The position numbers and the translations under genes are program-made. This document shows, piece after piece, positions 47,819 to 57,155 of a stretch of 64,000 nt of DNA. Every line of letters begins with the position of its first letter. Position 1 is the stretch's first letter. Source of the DNA: Cupriavidus nantongensis (GTDB lineage: Bacteria > Pseudomonadota > Gammaproteobacteria > Burkholderiales > Burkholderiaceae); NCBI RefSeq assembly GCF_001598055.1, contig NZ_CP014844.1, positions 3,623,642-3,687,641 of the forward strand, in the 5' to 3' direction. The notes under the pieces were generated by a model that saw only the letters and a program-made list of their open reading frames with translations, was not told where the DNA came from and did no database searches.

Positions 47819-48823
47819 TCAGCTCTTTTTGAGCTTGATCACGCCGCGGGGCCGGGTATTCAGCGTAAGGGGATTGGACTGGGCCTCGAGGTCGACGCCC
47901 TTCCTGTGATCCAGCAGTTCCTGGCTGGCGTAGTACGGCAGGCCGAGTGTGTTCACCACATCGAGGTAGTCACCCGGCGCGAAGTTCGTGACGAACATGT
48001 CCGGCACGCCCAGCGGGATCAGATACCCCTCGTCGGGATTGATGAAATCGATGTTGCCGACCCGGCCGTAGAATTCCTTCCACACCACATTGCCAAAGTT
48101 GAAGCCGGCACGCATGTCGTCGCGCAGGAATTGGCCATCGTTCCAGCGATCGAAGGCCTTCTCGACGGATGCGTGCGTCGTGAAGGCATCGTAGAAGTTG
48201 CGCCCGACGATGCCGAGCCAGCCCGTGATTACGCCGGCACCGGTCAAAGCGTCCTCGGCTTTGCGCCGTGCGTCGGTGATCTTGCTCAGGACCTTCGTGC
48301 CCGCGTTGTCCAACGCAAAGTTCACCGTCTGTTGCGCAATGCCAAATCGCTCATAGAGATCGACCAGCACGCGCTGGCCGTCGGCGTCATAGATCTTGCC
48401 CGTCACGGCGCCGACACGGTGGTAGGTGAGCGTCGCATCGATCTTGCGACGCATCTTGGCGATTCGTTGATTCACGACGGTCTGCACCGCCTGGACCTCG
48501 GTCTCGCTACCGAAAGCGCGGATACCCTGTACCTCGTCGGCCCGCACGACGCCGCGCACCGGAAGATGCAACGCCTGGAACGGGATCACGTCGCGCTTGT
48601 TGCCGACCACGACCTGGCCGGGCGCGCCGCGGGGCGTGTCGGGCACAAGGGCCAACTGATCATTCTCGCGCTCGATGGCGATTTGCGTGGTCGTCACGCC
48701 CTCTTCGGTGAAGAGGCCATCGAGCAGCATCGGCACATGCTGGCCTTCCGGGACCTGGTTGAGCGCCCTGGTCAGCGACATCACGCTGAAGGCATCATCG
48801 TTGAAGACGTCGAGACTTGCCAT
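47819..48823 (-). CDS. Major capsid protein (gpE-like, HK97 fold)
   Basis: 334 residues from MASLDVFNDDAFSVMSLTRA; length and sequence blocks (RGVVRADEVQGIRAFGSE; VNQRIAKMRRKIDATLTYH) fit the lambda E family. The ATG at 48823 is preferred over 48853, which lies next to the hairpin. Confidence 0.9.
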   Translation of the reverse strand: MASLDVFNDDAFSVMSLTRALNQVPEGQHVPMLLDGLFTEEGVTTTQIAIERENDQLALVPDTPRGAPGQVVVGNKRDVIPFQALHLPVRGVVRADEVQGIRAFGSETEVQAVQTVVNQRIAKMRRKIDATLTYHRVGAVTGKIYDADGQRVLVDLYERFGIAQQTVNFALDNAGTKVLSKITDARRKAEDALTGAGVITGWLGIVGRNFYDAFTTHASVEKAFDRWNDGQFLRDDMRAGFNFGNVVWKEFYGRVGNIDFINPDEGYLIPLGVPDMFVTNFAPGDYLDVVNTLGLPYYASQELLDHRKGVDLEAQSNPLTLNTRPRGVIKLKKS

Positions 48824-48840
48824 GGTGTTCTCCAATGAAA

Positions 48841-48863
48841 CGGGGCCGCACAAAGCGGCCCCG
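48841..48863 (-). other. Hairpin between decoration and capsid genes
   Basis: CGGGGCCGC-ACAAA-GCGGCCCCG, a perfect 9-bp stem 26 bases after the decoration-protein stop, followed on the minus strand by TTTCATT. Possible partial terminator or processing signal adjusting D:E stoichiometry. Confidence 0.6.
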
Positions 48864-48889
48864 TCGGGTTGTAATTGAACGGCGCCGGG

Positions 48890-49231
48890 TCAGCGCACGA
48901 TGATGTTTTTGCTGGCCAGGCCAGCCTTGGCGGCGATCGTATAGCCGGTCAGCCGCGCCTGAGCCACCTCGGCCAGTCGTGCGATATACGAGATGGGTTG
49001 GTCCACCGCGCTGGCCGGCACCGCGCCATACAGAACGGCTTCCGCCGGCTGGGTGGCCACGTCGGCTTCCTCGAACGGTTCGAACTTGCCGTCAGCGTTC
49101 TTGGCCAGGACCTGCCCGGACGGCAGCGCTGCCGCCGTCGGCGCCAGGACGCCTTGCTCGCGCGAGATCTGTCCCGGTCCCTCCGACAGCAGGAACTCCG
49201 CGGTGTGGTTGCCTTCTTGCAGGATTTGCAT
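48890..49231 (-). CDS. Head decoration protein (gpD-like)
   Basis: 113 residues from MQILQEGNHTAEFLLSEGPG, with ISREQGVLAPTAAALPSGQV and a small beta domain. It stabilises the expanded head. The AGGAG complement at 49236-49240 supports this ATG over 49312. Confidence 0.87.
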   Translation of the reverse strand: MQILQEGNHTAEFLLSEGPGQISREQGVLAPTAAALPSGQVLAKNADGKFEPFEEADVATQPAEAVLYGAVPASAVDQPISYIARLAEVAQARLTGYTIAAKAGLASKNIIVR

Positions 49232-49262
49232 GTGTGCTCCTGAGAAATGTGGTTGAGTTGGG

Positions 49263-50390
49263 TCAGGCGGAATATCGACCTTGGCGGGCACGCGCCTGAC
49301 CTCGCGCCGCATATACGCTGGCCGCCAGCGGCACTTCCGGGGCTGCTGGGCCAGTCGGTTGCTTGTTGTTGATCTGCTGGCCGGACCTGTCGATCACGGT
49401 GTCGAAGAGTCTCGCGCGAGCCTGTTCTACGGACAGCCCAGAGCTGACCAGTTCGGCTGCCCGATCTGCGGCCTTTGCTGCAACACAAAGGCCCGCAATC
49501 TCTCTTGCCTGGGCGATGCGCGCGTCAGCACCGGCGCGGTCGAGAAGCCCGCAACTCAGCAAAACTGATTCACCGAGGTGTCCGATCTGAGCCGCCCGGC
49601 ACGATGCCAGCACGTGGGCGACGAGACTGGCCGCGGGCTCGGGATCAGCGGGCGCCGGCGTGTTCGTTGGCGACGGTGGATCAACCGTTGTCTGTGAGGC
49701 CGACGGCGGCTCGGCTGCCGGATCGGTCAGCACGGGCGGCTCTGCTGCCGGCGCGTCCTGTAGCTGCGCCCGAAGGTCTTCCGGTGTGCGTCGGTACTTT
49801 GCGATCACCTCCACGCTGCGGGCTGAGGCAGCCAGCCGTACGGGCGCTTCGATGACATCGCACATGCCGAGCGCCTGCGCTTCCAGTGCAGTGAGCCAGG
49901 TCTCCTCGTCCATCATGCGGATCAGCTCCGCCTCGTCCTGTCCGGACTTGTTCCGGTACGCAGCCATGATGCCGTCGCGGGCGTTGTCCATCATGTCCGC
50001 GATTCGCCGGAGATCAGAGGCCTCGCCGGCCGTGATCGTCCACGGATTGTGGATCATCAGCTGCGCGTTCTCCGGCATGACGATCCTGTCGCCGGCCATG
50101 ACGACCAGCGACGCAGCGGAAGCGGCAACGCCGTCGACGCGCGTGGTTACCCGCCCCGAGAATCGACGCAGCGCGTTGTAGATGGCAAACGCATCGAAGA
50201 CATCGCCGCCGATCGAATTCACGCTAACGAGGACCTCGTCGGCCGTGTCGGCGATGGCGTTGAGCGCTGACACGAACGCTCCGGCGGTCACGCCCCAGAA
50301 GCCGATCTCGTCATAGATGCGCAGCTCGGCAATCGTCCGCTCGCTGTCTGTCTTTGCCTGCATCGCGTACCAGTTGCGTGGTTTCGGCAT
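49263..50390 (-). CDS. ClpP/S49-like prohead protease with scaffold C-terminus
   Basis: 375 residues. A ClpP-fold N-terminal half has nucleophile Ser91 in GVAASAAS and His114 in MIHNP. A Pro/Ala-rich linker at about 205-250 leads to a helical C-terminal region. The layout fits the lambda gpC protease/scaffold. It matures the prohead. Confidence 0.88.
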   Translation of the reverse strand: MPKPRNWYAMQAKTDSERTIAELRIYDEIGFWGVTAGAFVSALNAIADTADEVLVSVNSIGGDVFDAFAIYNALRRFSGRVTTRVDGVAASAASLVVMAGDRIVMPENAQLMIHNPWTITAGEASDLRRIADMMDNARDGIMAAYRNKSGQDEAELIRMMDEETWLTALEAQALGMCDVIEAPVRLAASARSVEVIAKYRRTPEDLRAQLQDAPAAEPPVLTDPAAEPPSASQTTVDPPSPTNTPAPADPEPAASLVAHVLASCRAAQIGHLGESVLLSCGLLDRAGADARIAQAREIAGLCVAAKAADRAAELVSSGLSVEQARARLFDTVIDRSGQQINNKQPTGPAAPEVPLAASVYAARGQARARQGRYSA

Positions 50391-50392
50391 CG

Positions 50393-51895
50393 TTACTCCC
50401 CATTGGTTGGTTGATCCTTGACCGGGCCGCCAGCGGATGTCGTCCGCCGCGGATCGGAATCGAGTACCAGGCCGTGACTGTCCGCGCGGGCATTGTCCGC
50501 GTGGATTTCCTGGTCGGTCTGGTCCGGATCCTCGCCGCGCGCGAGGATGACGGAAGACCGGCTGCGGAAGCCGGCACGCACCTCGCGAGCCTGTGCCTCG
50601 ACGTCCTGGACCGGATGGACATATGCCCAGCCTTGTGGCACCCAGCGCACCCGCAGATACAGCCGGCGGTTTCGGTAGTAATCGTTCAGCGACACCACGC
50701 CCGACAGGACTGCCGCATCGAGCCAGGCCGCCCAGATTGGCCGGCAGTACTGGTGGATGAAGGTTGTCCAGATCAGTTGCTCGATCTGCCGGTGAAATTC
50801 GTTGAGAATCACGCGCAAGACGCGATCGCTGACGTTGCGCAGGTCACCGGTCAGCACCTCGTAGGGCACGCCGACTGACGCACATGCAGCCATCAACTGC
50901 TGACGCATGAAGCCTTCGTAGTTGTCTCCGGCATCGGGCGGCTGGGAGAACTTCACCTCCTCGCCTGGGCCAAGCTCCTGCATCGTTCCGGGTTCCAGCG
51001 ACGTGAGGGGCGTGTAGCCGTCGTTGTCGTACTCCGCCAGCAGACCCGTTGCCGGATCCTGGCCCTGCGCTTCCGGTTCCGGCTTGGTGACGAAGCCGGC
51101 GAACAGGTTCGCCACCTCCTGGCGGAAGAGGACCGCGTCGTCGAAGTTGTCGAGGGACTTCAGCCGCAGCAGCACCGTCGTCAGCTCGGGCATCCCCCGC
51201 ACCTGCCCGGGCCGTGTGACCTGGTAGACGTGCACCACCTGATCCGCCTGTACCGGTACCAGCGACTGCGGCAGCCTCGTACCGAACTGGTAGTCACCAG
51301 GGTGGTGCCGCCACAGGTGGTAGTTCACTCGCTTGCCGATGCGGCCGTCGAACTCCACGCCGTGGACGATCTGGTTGCCGTTTGGCAGCCCCTCGCATTT
51401 CTCGACAGGCAGGTGGTCCGCCTCGATCGCCTGGATCTGCAGCGGCACGGCCAGACCATCCTCCGGCCGCCGCGGGCGCAGACGAGCCAGCGCCTCGCCG
51501 TCGGCGAACATGGCTCGCGCGGCCAATGCCTGCTGCCCATAGGCGTCGAGCTGCCCGTCCGCGTCCGCATCCGGCACCCAGTCCGCCCACAGGTCTTTCA
51601 GCAGTGCCCGAACCTCCTTGTCCGGGTGCAGCGGGAAGGGCTGGATCCCAGTGCCGATGGTGTTGCTCACGAGCCGGGCAATGGCTGCCCTCGCCCACGG
51701 ATCGTTGCGGATGGCATCGCGGGAGCGACGCCGGATCATGGGCAGCGCCTGCGTCGCGGCGTTCGGCCCCGCATTGCTTGGCCGCCAGTTCGCCGACCGG
51801 CTCCCGCCCGTCGCACCGGCCTCGTAGGCGCTGCCCAGGTTGTTCAGCCGCCGAGGGAGGAGGAAGCCCCTCCCGCGCAACGTGGAATAGGCCAT
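50393..51895 (-). CDS. Portal protein (lambda gpB family)
   Basis: 500 residues (RPSNAGPNAATQALPMIRRR; RDAIRNDPWARAAIARLVSN; GVPYEVLTGDLRNVSDRVLR), typical of the lambda-type portal that forms the dodecameric DNA channel and head-tail vertex. Overlaps the gpW-like stop by one base. Confidence 0.92.
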   Translation of the reverse strand: MAYSTLRGRGFLLPRRLNNLGSAYEAGATGGSRSANWRPSNAGPNAATQALPMIRRRSRDAIRNDPWARAAIARLVSNTIGTGIQPFPLHPDKEVRALLKDLWADWVPDADADGQLDAYGQQALAARAMFADGEALARLRPRRPEDGLAVPLQIQAIEADHLPVEKCEGLPNGNQIVHGVEFDGRIGKRVNYHLWRHHPGDYQFGTRLPQSLVPVQADQVVHVYQVTRPGQVRGMPELTTVLLRLKSLDNFDDAVLFRQEVANLFAGFVTKPEPEAQGQDPATGLLAEYDNDGYTPLTSLEPGTMQELGPGEEVKFSQPPDAGDNYEGFMRQQLMAACASVGVPYEVLTGDLRNVSDRVLRVILNEFHRQIEQLIWTTFIHQYCRPIWAAWLDAAVLSGVVSLNDYYRNRRLYLRVRWVPQGWAYVHPVQDVEAQAREVRAGFRSRSSVILARGEDPDQTDQEIHADNARADSHGLVLDSDPRRTTSAGGPVKDQPTNGE

Positions 51896-52104
51896 CAGAC
51901 CCCCTTGCCGCCATGGCGTAGGCGCGACACGCGCGACTGCTTGCGCGGCGCCTGCTGCTCCAGGTCCTTCAGGATCGTCGCGCGCGCCTGGAGCAGTTCC
52001 CCCTGCGAGCGGTACCGCACTCGCTTGCCGTCGTACTGCACCTCCAGCTCGGAGCTGGCGATCGCGCGGTTGACGCGCTCGAGATCCGCCTGGGTATATG
52101 CCAC
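51895..52104 (-). CDS. Head completion protein (gpW-like)
   Basis: 69 residues (AYTQADLERVNRAIASSELE; RYRSQGELLQARATIL), length and pattern of lambda gpW, which plugs the portal before tail joining. Confidence 0.85.
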   Translation of the reverse strand: MAYTQADLERVNRAIASSELEVQYDGKRVRYRSQGELLQARATILKDLEQQAPRKQSRVSRLRHGGKGV

Positions 52105-52105
52105 T

Positions 52106-54205
52106 TCATCGCCTCTTCAAGTAGCTCGAGCGAATGACTCGCCGCTGAGCAGGTTGCCGTGGCCGCGCCGCAACCGGTTCGGCCGCCGGCGGCGCTTCCC
52201 GTGCCAGCAGCCCTGACGCTTCCTGCGTCGGCTGGGCACCAAGTAAAAGCCCCGCCGAAGCGGGGGTGGAATCCGTCTCCTGCGCCATATCGGGTGGACC
52301 GTCTGCCATGGCGAACAGGCTCAGATTCCGCGGCTGGACCTGTTCTTCCAGCGCGTCCCACCAAGCCTCCGGGCGGCGACGGAGCTCCATGTGGTGCTCC
52401 AGCCAGATCGCGTAGACCGCGCAGTCTTTCGCCTCCAGACGCTTGCGCTGCGCCACCCATCGCGTCTGCGAACCGAACTGGGTCTTACGGGTTGCCCGCG
52501 CCTCGCCGGCAAACTGCCGGAACCACTCGTCACTGAGGTCCCGCGACAGATGCACGTAACCCGGCCCGGGCTTCTCGACCTCGAGCCGCCCATGCAGGAG
52601 GTCTTTGACCAGGTTGGTGCCGACCCACCAGAGCGTCACGCCCTTCTTACGCCGCTTGCCGCGCCAGTCGATATCGACCTGGCTGGCGCCGTCGCGGATG
52701 TTGCGCTCGCCGGTCGGGCGGCCTTTGACCGCAAAGACCTTGTGTCGCGCGTTCACCCGGGCGAACTCGTAGACCCGATGCGTACTATGGCCGCCGGAGT
52801 CGACGGCCGACGCCGCGATCTTCAGTTCGGTGCCGCTGACATGCGGGAACCGCGTTTCTACCAGGTACGTCAAGACCCTGTCCCAGACTTCATCTTCCTG
52901 TGTATTCCCGAAGAAAAATTGATGATCGATCGTCCACATCTCCGAGCCGCGTCCGAACCCCCAGACGCTTACCTCGACGCGGTTGTCCTGCGTATCGCAA
53001 CTGGCCAGTAGCAGCAGGCATCCCCATGGCACCACGGCAAGCCGGAACGGCTCGGCCCGATGCTTGAGCTCTTCCGCATCGGTGCGCTCGATCTCGCCTT
53101 CCCACGTCTCGCCCAGGGTCGTGTTCCGGAAGGCCTTGAGCTTCGAGTCGTCGCCCTCCTGCGCCTTGTCGTATGCGGCCAGGAACTCCTTGACGATATC
53201 CGCCCACGACGCTGCCGGGCTGTACGCAGTCCAAACGCGGAAGGCAATATGTCGCGGCGGCAGGACCCGCTCACCGGCGGCGTTGCGAAAGACGCCGTCG
53301 TGCTCGATCGTGCTGCCGTCGTCGCCGTACCAGAAGCCCCGTTCCCACACGGCCAGGTATTCGGCCTGCGTGATCAGCGCCCCGCAGTGCGGGCAGAGAT
53401 GCCGCGCTGATTCGGCATCGCGACCGGTCCACTTGAAGCCGTGCGGCTCGTCCTTGCCGCCCCACGTAATGGCGTGATGCCCATCGCAGTGCGGGCAGTG
53501 GACGTGATAGTCATAGCGCGCGTCGGCCTGCATCTCGCGCGCCTCGATCAGGCTGAACCCCTTCAGTTTCGGGGTCGACCCGGTGACCATCTTGGGGAAC
53601 GTCGCCCCTTCAATGCGCTTGCCGGCCAGGACATCGGGCGCGCCCTCCTTCTCGACGTCCGCGTCGAACGCGTCCAGCTCGTCCAGGTACACCACATCTA
53701 CCGAGATCCGCCGGTAGCTCTTCGCCGCCTTGCCGCCGCGGAAGTGAGACATGCTGCCGAGGAATTTCTTCGCCTGCAGCGTGTTGTCCTTATGCCGCGC
53801 GAGGTAGGCCGGGAACACCTCCCGCATCGCCTTCACGTCACGCAGCATCGGGTCGAGCTCTGTCTTCACGAACTCGTCGCGGTCATCGTCGGTCGGCTGC
53901 CATAGCGCCTGGTTCCGGCGCTTGTGGTGAGCGAAGTAACCAATCGCGGCCAGGATCATCTTCGTGTACCCGACTCGCGCGGACTTCCTGAAGTCCACCG
54001 CCCGGATGTCGTCATTGCTGATGCAGGCGAGAATGGCGCGCTGGAAAGGCCACGGCCGCCAGGCCTGCTCGACGTAGGACGATTCCGCCGACAGGTAGAA
54101 GTGCTTGCTCGCCCATTCGTCGAGCGACATCGGCTCGGGCACACCGAAGGCGGCCAAGCCTCGCGAGAGGCGCCGCGCGATCGCCTCTCGCGAGTACTGG
54201 AACAT
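52106..54205 (-). CDS. Terminase large subunit (GpA family)
   Basis: 699 residues. N-terminal ATPase (YLSAESSYVEQAWRPWPFQR; VDFRKSARVGYTKMILAAIG), Walker-B-like VVYLDELDAFD, a Cys/His zinc-like cluster (VHCPHCDGHHAITW; HLCPHCGALI) and a C-terminal nuclease region (SAVDSGGHSTHRVYEFARV). It cuts and packages phage DNA. Confidence 0.93.
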   Translation of the reverse strand: MFQYSREAIARRLSRGLAAFGVPEPMSLDEWASKHFYLSAESSYVEQAWRPWPFQRAILACISNDDIRAVDFRKSARVGYTKMILAAIGYFAHHKRRNQALWQPTDDDRDEFVKTELDPMLRDVKAMREVFPAYLARHKDNTLQAKKFLGSMSHFRGGKAAKSYRRISVDVVYLDELDAFDADVEKEGAPDVLAGKRIEGATFPKMVTGSTPKLKGFSLIEAREMQADARYDYHVHCPHCDGHHAITWGGKDEPHGFKWTGRDAESARHLCPHCGALITQAEYLAVWERGFWYGDDGSTIEHDGVFRNAAGERVLPPRHIAFRVWTAYSPAASWADIVKEFLAAYDKAQEGDDSKLKAFRNTTLGETWEGEIERTDAEELKHRAEPFRLAVVPWGCLLLLASCDTQDNRVEVSVWGFGRGSEMWTIDHQFFFGNTQEDEVWDRVLTYLVETRFPHVSGTELKIAASAVDSGGHSTHRVYEFARVNARHKVFAVKGRPTGERNIRDGASQVDIDWRGKRRKKGVTLWWVGTNLVKDLLHGRLEVEKPGPGYVHLSRDLSDEWFRQFAGEARATRKTQFGSQTRWVAQRKRLEAKDCAVYAIWLEHHMELRRRPEAWWDALEEQVQPRNLSLFAMADGPPDMAQETDSTPASAGLLLGAQPTQEASGLLAREAPPAAEPVAARPRQPAQRRVIRSSYLKRR

Positions 54206-54751
54206 TTAGCCGCCCTCGTCCGGCATGACTTCGGCCGTCGTGCTTCCGCCATCCTGCGGATCCCCCGGCTCCTCAAACATGTCCGCGGGCTGCAGGTCCT
54301 GCAGCGACACCGCCGCCGCGATATTCCGCGCCCGGGCAACCTCGAGCTCGATCAGCTTCACGCCTTCGGCCGACAGGCTAGGGATACGCCGGCGCACAGC
54401 GCCGGGAATCGCGTCCAGGATGCCAGCCACCCGCGTGCCCGCCATCGAGAGGATCTGCTCAATCACGTGCACCGGCGCCAATTCGCCGCGAGTCTCCGCG
54501 TTTTGCATGGCCAGTCGGTCCGCCTGCTCTTTGGCCAGCCTGGCACGCTCCTCCACCAGGTCGAGGTCACCTTCCGAGTAGCGACCGGCGGCCTGCTCGC
54601 GCAGATGGCCGCAATACGCATGCAGCCAGCTCCCGGCACTGTCGCCGGCATAGAGCACCCCGCGAGAAATCAGATCACTCACTGCCTGCTGGCTGATGCC
54701 GACGATCGCCCCGAAGGCTGCCTGGGTCATCCGCTCATCCAGGCTTACCAT
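54206..54751 (-). CDS. Terminase small subunit (Nu1/DUF1441-like)
   Basis: 181 residues with an N-terminal winged helix (MTQAAFGAIVGISQQAVSDL) for cos-region binding and a helical C-terminus (EEPGDPQDGG) contacting the large subunit. Its stop abuts the large-subunit start. Confidence 0.85.
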   Translation of the reverse strand: MVSLDERMTQAAFGAIVGISQQAVSDLISRGVLYAGDSAGSWLHAYCGHLREQAAGRYSEGDLDLVEERARLAKEQADRLAMQNAETRGELAPVHVIEQILSMAGTRVAGILDAIPGAVRRRIPSLSAEGVKLIELEVARARNIAAAVSLQDLQPADMFEEPGDPQDGGSTTAEVMPDEGG

Positions 54752-54989
54752 ACAACCCCCTTACATCTGCCCCATGACTAGAGAAAAGGCGGGGCGCGAA
54801 TTACCCTTGCCAGCCCGATACCCCCAGGGGCCCCGCCGCCGGCTCATGGCGTCGCGCTGACGCAACACGGCCCAGCACCCCGCCTACCCCTGCACCGACG
54901 GGGTGCATCAGAGCCCTCGTCATGAAACGAGTTCTTATTCTTATATCGTTAAAGTGTGGAGTGGAGCTGGACAGGAACCGTGCCAGAAC
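54752..54989. other. Intergenic region upstream of terminase, candidate cos region
   Basis: 238 bases without a gene. It contains a GC-dense stretch around 54820-54845 (CCCCCAGGGGCCCC) and an AT-rich patch at 54930-54955 (TTCTTATTCTTATATCG). In lambda-family phages cos lies just before the small terminase gene. No cleavage site can be assigned. Confidence 0.4.
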
Positions 54990-55523
54990 TTAGGTCTCGC
55001 ACGGGCTCATTGACTCGCCGCGGGACACCGCCCTGTGAATACCGAGATCACGCTCCGCGACCTCGCTTGGTGTGCCATCCTGAAAGCTGTGATAGGCGAT
55101 CAAACGCCCATCCGGACTAAAGAGGTAATCGACCCGCACTTCAGTTCCGGAGGAATCCGGCACATATATGACAAAACGGATCACCTCCAGCAGCTTCACG
55201 CAACTTGGCTGAGCCATTAGGGAGCGCACGCCCCAGCCTCCCTGAAGGTGATCGCCGTCACACGGGTCGACACCTGCAGGCCAGTACGATTCCTCCGGTT
55301 GACGTTGATCGGTGCCCGTCGCTCCGAGCGCCAATGGCAACACCGGTCCATATTGGCTTTCGTTAAGCGGATTCGCAAAGGCGAGGAGCACGCCAGATTG
55401 GCTGCAAAGAAAACGGATCAACGCACCGTCACCAACATCCTTTCCGACAGGCCATACATCGCGCGAGAAGCTAATGACTCGCTCAAGGCTAACGCTTTGT
55501 AGCCTCCCATCACAGCACATCAT
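54990..55523 (-). CDS. Hypothetical prophage protein
   Basis: About 177 residues from the double Met at 55523/55520 (MMCCDGRLQSVSLERVISFS), preceded by GGAGG at 55529-55533. It has a central FVIYVPDSSGTEVRVDYLFS region but no recognised domain. Overall style resembles the protein at 56470. Confidence 0.6.
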   Translation of the reverse strand: MMCCDGRLQSVSLERVISFSRDVWPVGKDVGDGALIRFLCSQSGVLLAFANPLNESQYGPVLPLALGATGTDQRQPEESYWPAGVDPCDGDHLQGGWGVRSLMAQPSCVKLLEVIRFVIYVPDSSGTEVRVDYLFSPDGRLIAYHSFQDGTPSEVAERDLGIHRAVSRGESMSPCET

Positions 55524-55821
55524 GAGAACCTCCGAACACGTGAGAGCAATCGCGAAAGAACTGGAAGCTCTGATCGACAGCAACACAAGGCCGGCGCGCA
55601 ACTACGCCGTCCTTCGAACCCTGGACAGCATCCACGTTCGAACGCAGCCGACCTGGGCTCGCAGTTTGATTCGCAGGCTAACCAACCGGGCAAGGCAGTT
55701 CTACACAGAACCAGTGCACCCCTTATCAGAGGATGAGGCCGACATGCTGCTAAACGACATGCGCAACTTCATTTCCGGCTTGCGCGAAGGTGCGTCGAGT
55801 GCAGAGCGACGGGGAGACTAA
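55522..55821 (+). CDS. Hypothetical plus-strand prophage protein
   Basis: 99 residues (MRTSEHVRAIAKELEALIDS...RARQFYTEPVHPLSEDEADM), helical and protein-like. It starts back-to-back with the minus-strand gene at 55523 and ends four bases into the next one. No good ribosome site was seen, so it may be leaderless or not real. Confidence 0.45.
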   Translation: MRTSEHVRAIAKELEALIDSNTRPARNYAVLRTLDSIHVRTQPTWARSLIRRLTNRARQFYTEPVHPLSEDEADMLLNDMRNFISGLREGASSAERRGD

Positions 55822-56462
55822 CGCGCCGAAGCTAATGCCTGTGCCCAAGCCGCGGCCATCTCCGCCTCAAAACCATCCCGAGCTGCTAACTCAGCAACCT
55901 CGCTAAACTGAAAGCGCTTTTCGTAAATCGGGTCGCGCGCAAACACCATCAGCGGCACGATCGAGGTGTTGTTGTTGACCCGGGCATAGATACCGGCGGG
56001 CAGATTGTGGCCGCGCGGCACGCCTCGGAAGTAGCGCTTGGCATTGCCCGATGTATTCAGCTCGCCCGCGATCCGCTTGATCGTTGCCTTCGATACGTTG
56101 CCATACTGGTTTCGCTTTACGCCAGCAGCCGGCACCACATAGCCGCCCTGGAACATCTGTTCGAAGGTCTTCAGCTCACGCCTGCCGCCCTCAATCTCCG
56201 GCCGCAAGTAGGCAGCCTGCCGGTCCTTGACGAAGACAGCTGCCGCCAAGTTCTGCTTGGTCGCACGTTGAACGCCGATGGCGCGGAGGGTGAAGGGCGT
56301 CGGACTCTCGAACGACCGCTGCAACGCCTGTTCCTCCGCCTCAGCGGCACGCTGCGCCGTCCGCGTCAGCGCGAGTGCTGCGGCGAAGGGAACCTGCCTG
56401 GCATACACGCTGTACTGGTTGCGGACCACGTCGGCAATCGACGTCGACAGGGAGAACGACAT
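55818..56462 (-). CDS. Phage structural protein, unknown family
   Basis: 214 residues (MSFSLSTSIADVVRNQYSVY; FEQMFQGGYVVPAAGVKRNQ; LPAGIYARVNNNTSIVPLMV), resembling morphogenesis proteins often placed outside the main head-tail block. No catalytic motif. Confidence 0.6.
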   Translation of the reverse strand: MSFSLSTSIADVVRNQYSVYARQVPFAAALALTRTAQRAAEAEEQALQRSFESPTPFTLRAIGVQRATKQNLAAAVFVKDRQAAYLRPEIEGGRRELKTFEQMFQGGYVVPAAGVKRNQYGNVSKATIKRIAGELNTSGNAKRYFRGVPRGHNLPAGIYARVNNNTSIVPLMVFARDPIYEKRFQFSEVAELAARDGFEAEMAAAWAQALASAR

Positions 56463-56469
56463 GATGGGA

Positions 56470-56877
56470 TCAGCAGTGCGAGTATCCAGGGCCCGGGGTG
56501 AACTGCGAGGCGGCGGCGTCCGCGGTCACGCTGTCCGGCAGCGCGAATGGCGGCACCTCGACCTCTGCGAAGACTCGACCGGAAGGGTTGCAAATTAGGC
56601 GGAACAGCGTCTGGTCACCGCATGTGCCCACCAACTCATAACTCACGGACACGAGTTCGCCGCTGTCAGACTCGTCGTACACCCCAAACAGTTTGCCCGG
56701 TACGGCATACAGGTGATCCGCCGCATTCACCAGTGGTGCACGAATGATCCGAAGGTGACTGGCGCGCACGATATGCCTGGCGGGCACAGAGGAACCGCCA
56801 CAAGCGGCAGCATATGCCGCCTCGGCATTGATCGTCCCGGCGCTAATCTGACTCGATGAGATTTGGCATTTGCACAT
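56470..56877 (-). CDS. Hypothetical prophage protein
   Basis: 135 residues from MCKCQISSSQISAGTINAEA. Short, with several Cys in the first 35 residues and a beta-rich remainder (GELVSVSYELVGTCGDQTLF). The longer frame to 57159 would read through the tRNA and terminator, so this start is chosen. Confidence 0.55.
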   Translation of the reverse strand: MCKCQISSSQISAGTINAEAAYAAACGGSSVPARHIVRASHLRIIRAPLVNAADHLYAVPGKLFGVYDESDSGELVSVSYELVGTCGDQTLFRLICNPSGRVFAEVEVPPFALPDSVTADAAASQFTPGPGYSHC

Positions 56878-56953
56878 ACGAACCGTCAAAAAAGAAGCGC
56901 CGCGCTCCGGCACGGCCGGGCGGGCTAAAACGGGCGGATGCCCGAGGAGACAC

Positions 56954-57027
56954 TGGAGCGGACTACCTGATTCGAACCGGCGTAGGCGGCTTGGAAGGCC
57001 GGTGGCTGACCACTCGGCCAAGTCCGC
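56954..57027 (-). tRNA. tRNA-Gly (anticodon UCC), prophage-borne, CCA encoded
   Basis: Minus strand: acceptor stem GCGGACT/AGTCCGC pairs perfectly, the T-arm loop reads GGTTCGAATC, and the anticodon loop CTTCCAA (anticodon complement of 56993-56995) sits on a four-pair stem. Discriminator U, as usual in bacterial tRNA-Gly, is followed by a genomic CCA. The D-arm is short (GGC/GCC) and the T stem has one mismatch, so it is a slightly divergent tRNA or a decaying one. Confidence 0.75.
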
Positions 57028-57060
57028 GATTCTTGAGTTGACCTCGCGCCAGACCGAACA

Positions 57061-57099
57061 AAACAAAAAGCCCGACCTGGCAATCACCGGATCGGGCTT
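57061..57099 (-). terminator. Intrinsic terminator between antiterminator-like gene and late region
   Basis: Minus strand AAGCCCGA/TCGGGCTT stem with an inner CCGG/CCTGG helix, then TTTTTGTTT. It lies 57 bases after the stop at 57156 and before the tRNA and late genes, the position of a Q-controlled late terminator. Confidence 0.8.
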
Positions 57100-57155
57100 C
57101 ACTGTTACTGTCGACGCACGCATCGCACAGCGTAGCGGAAATGTACCACCGAATT

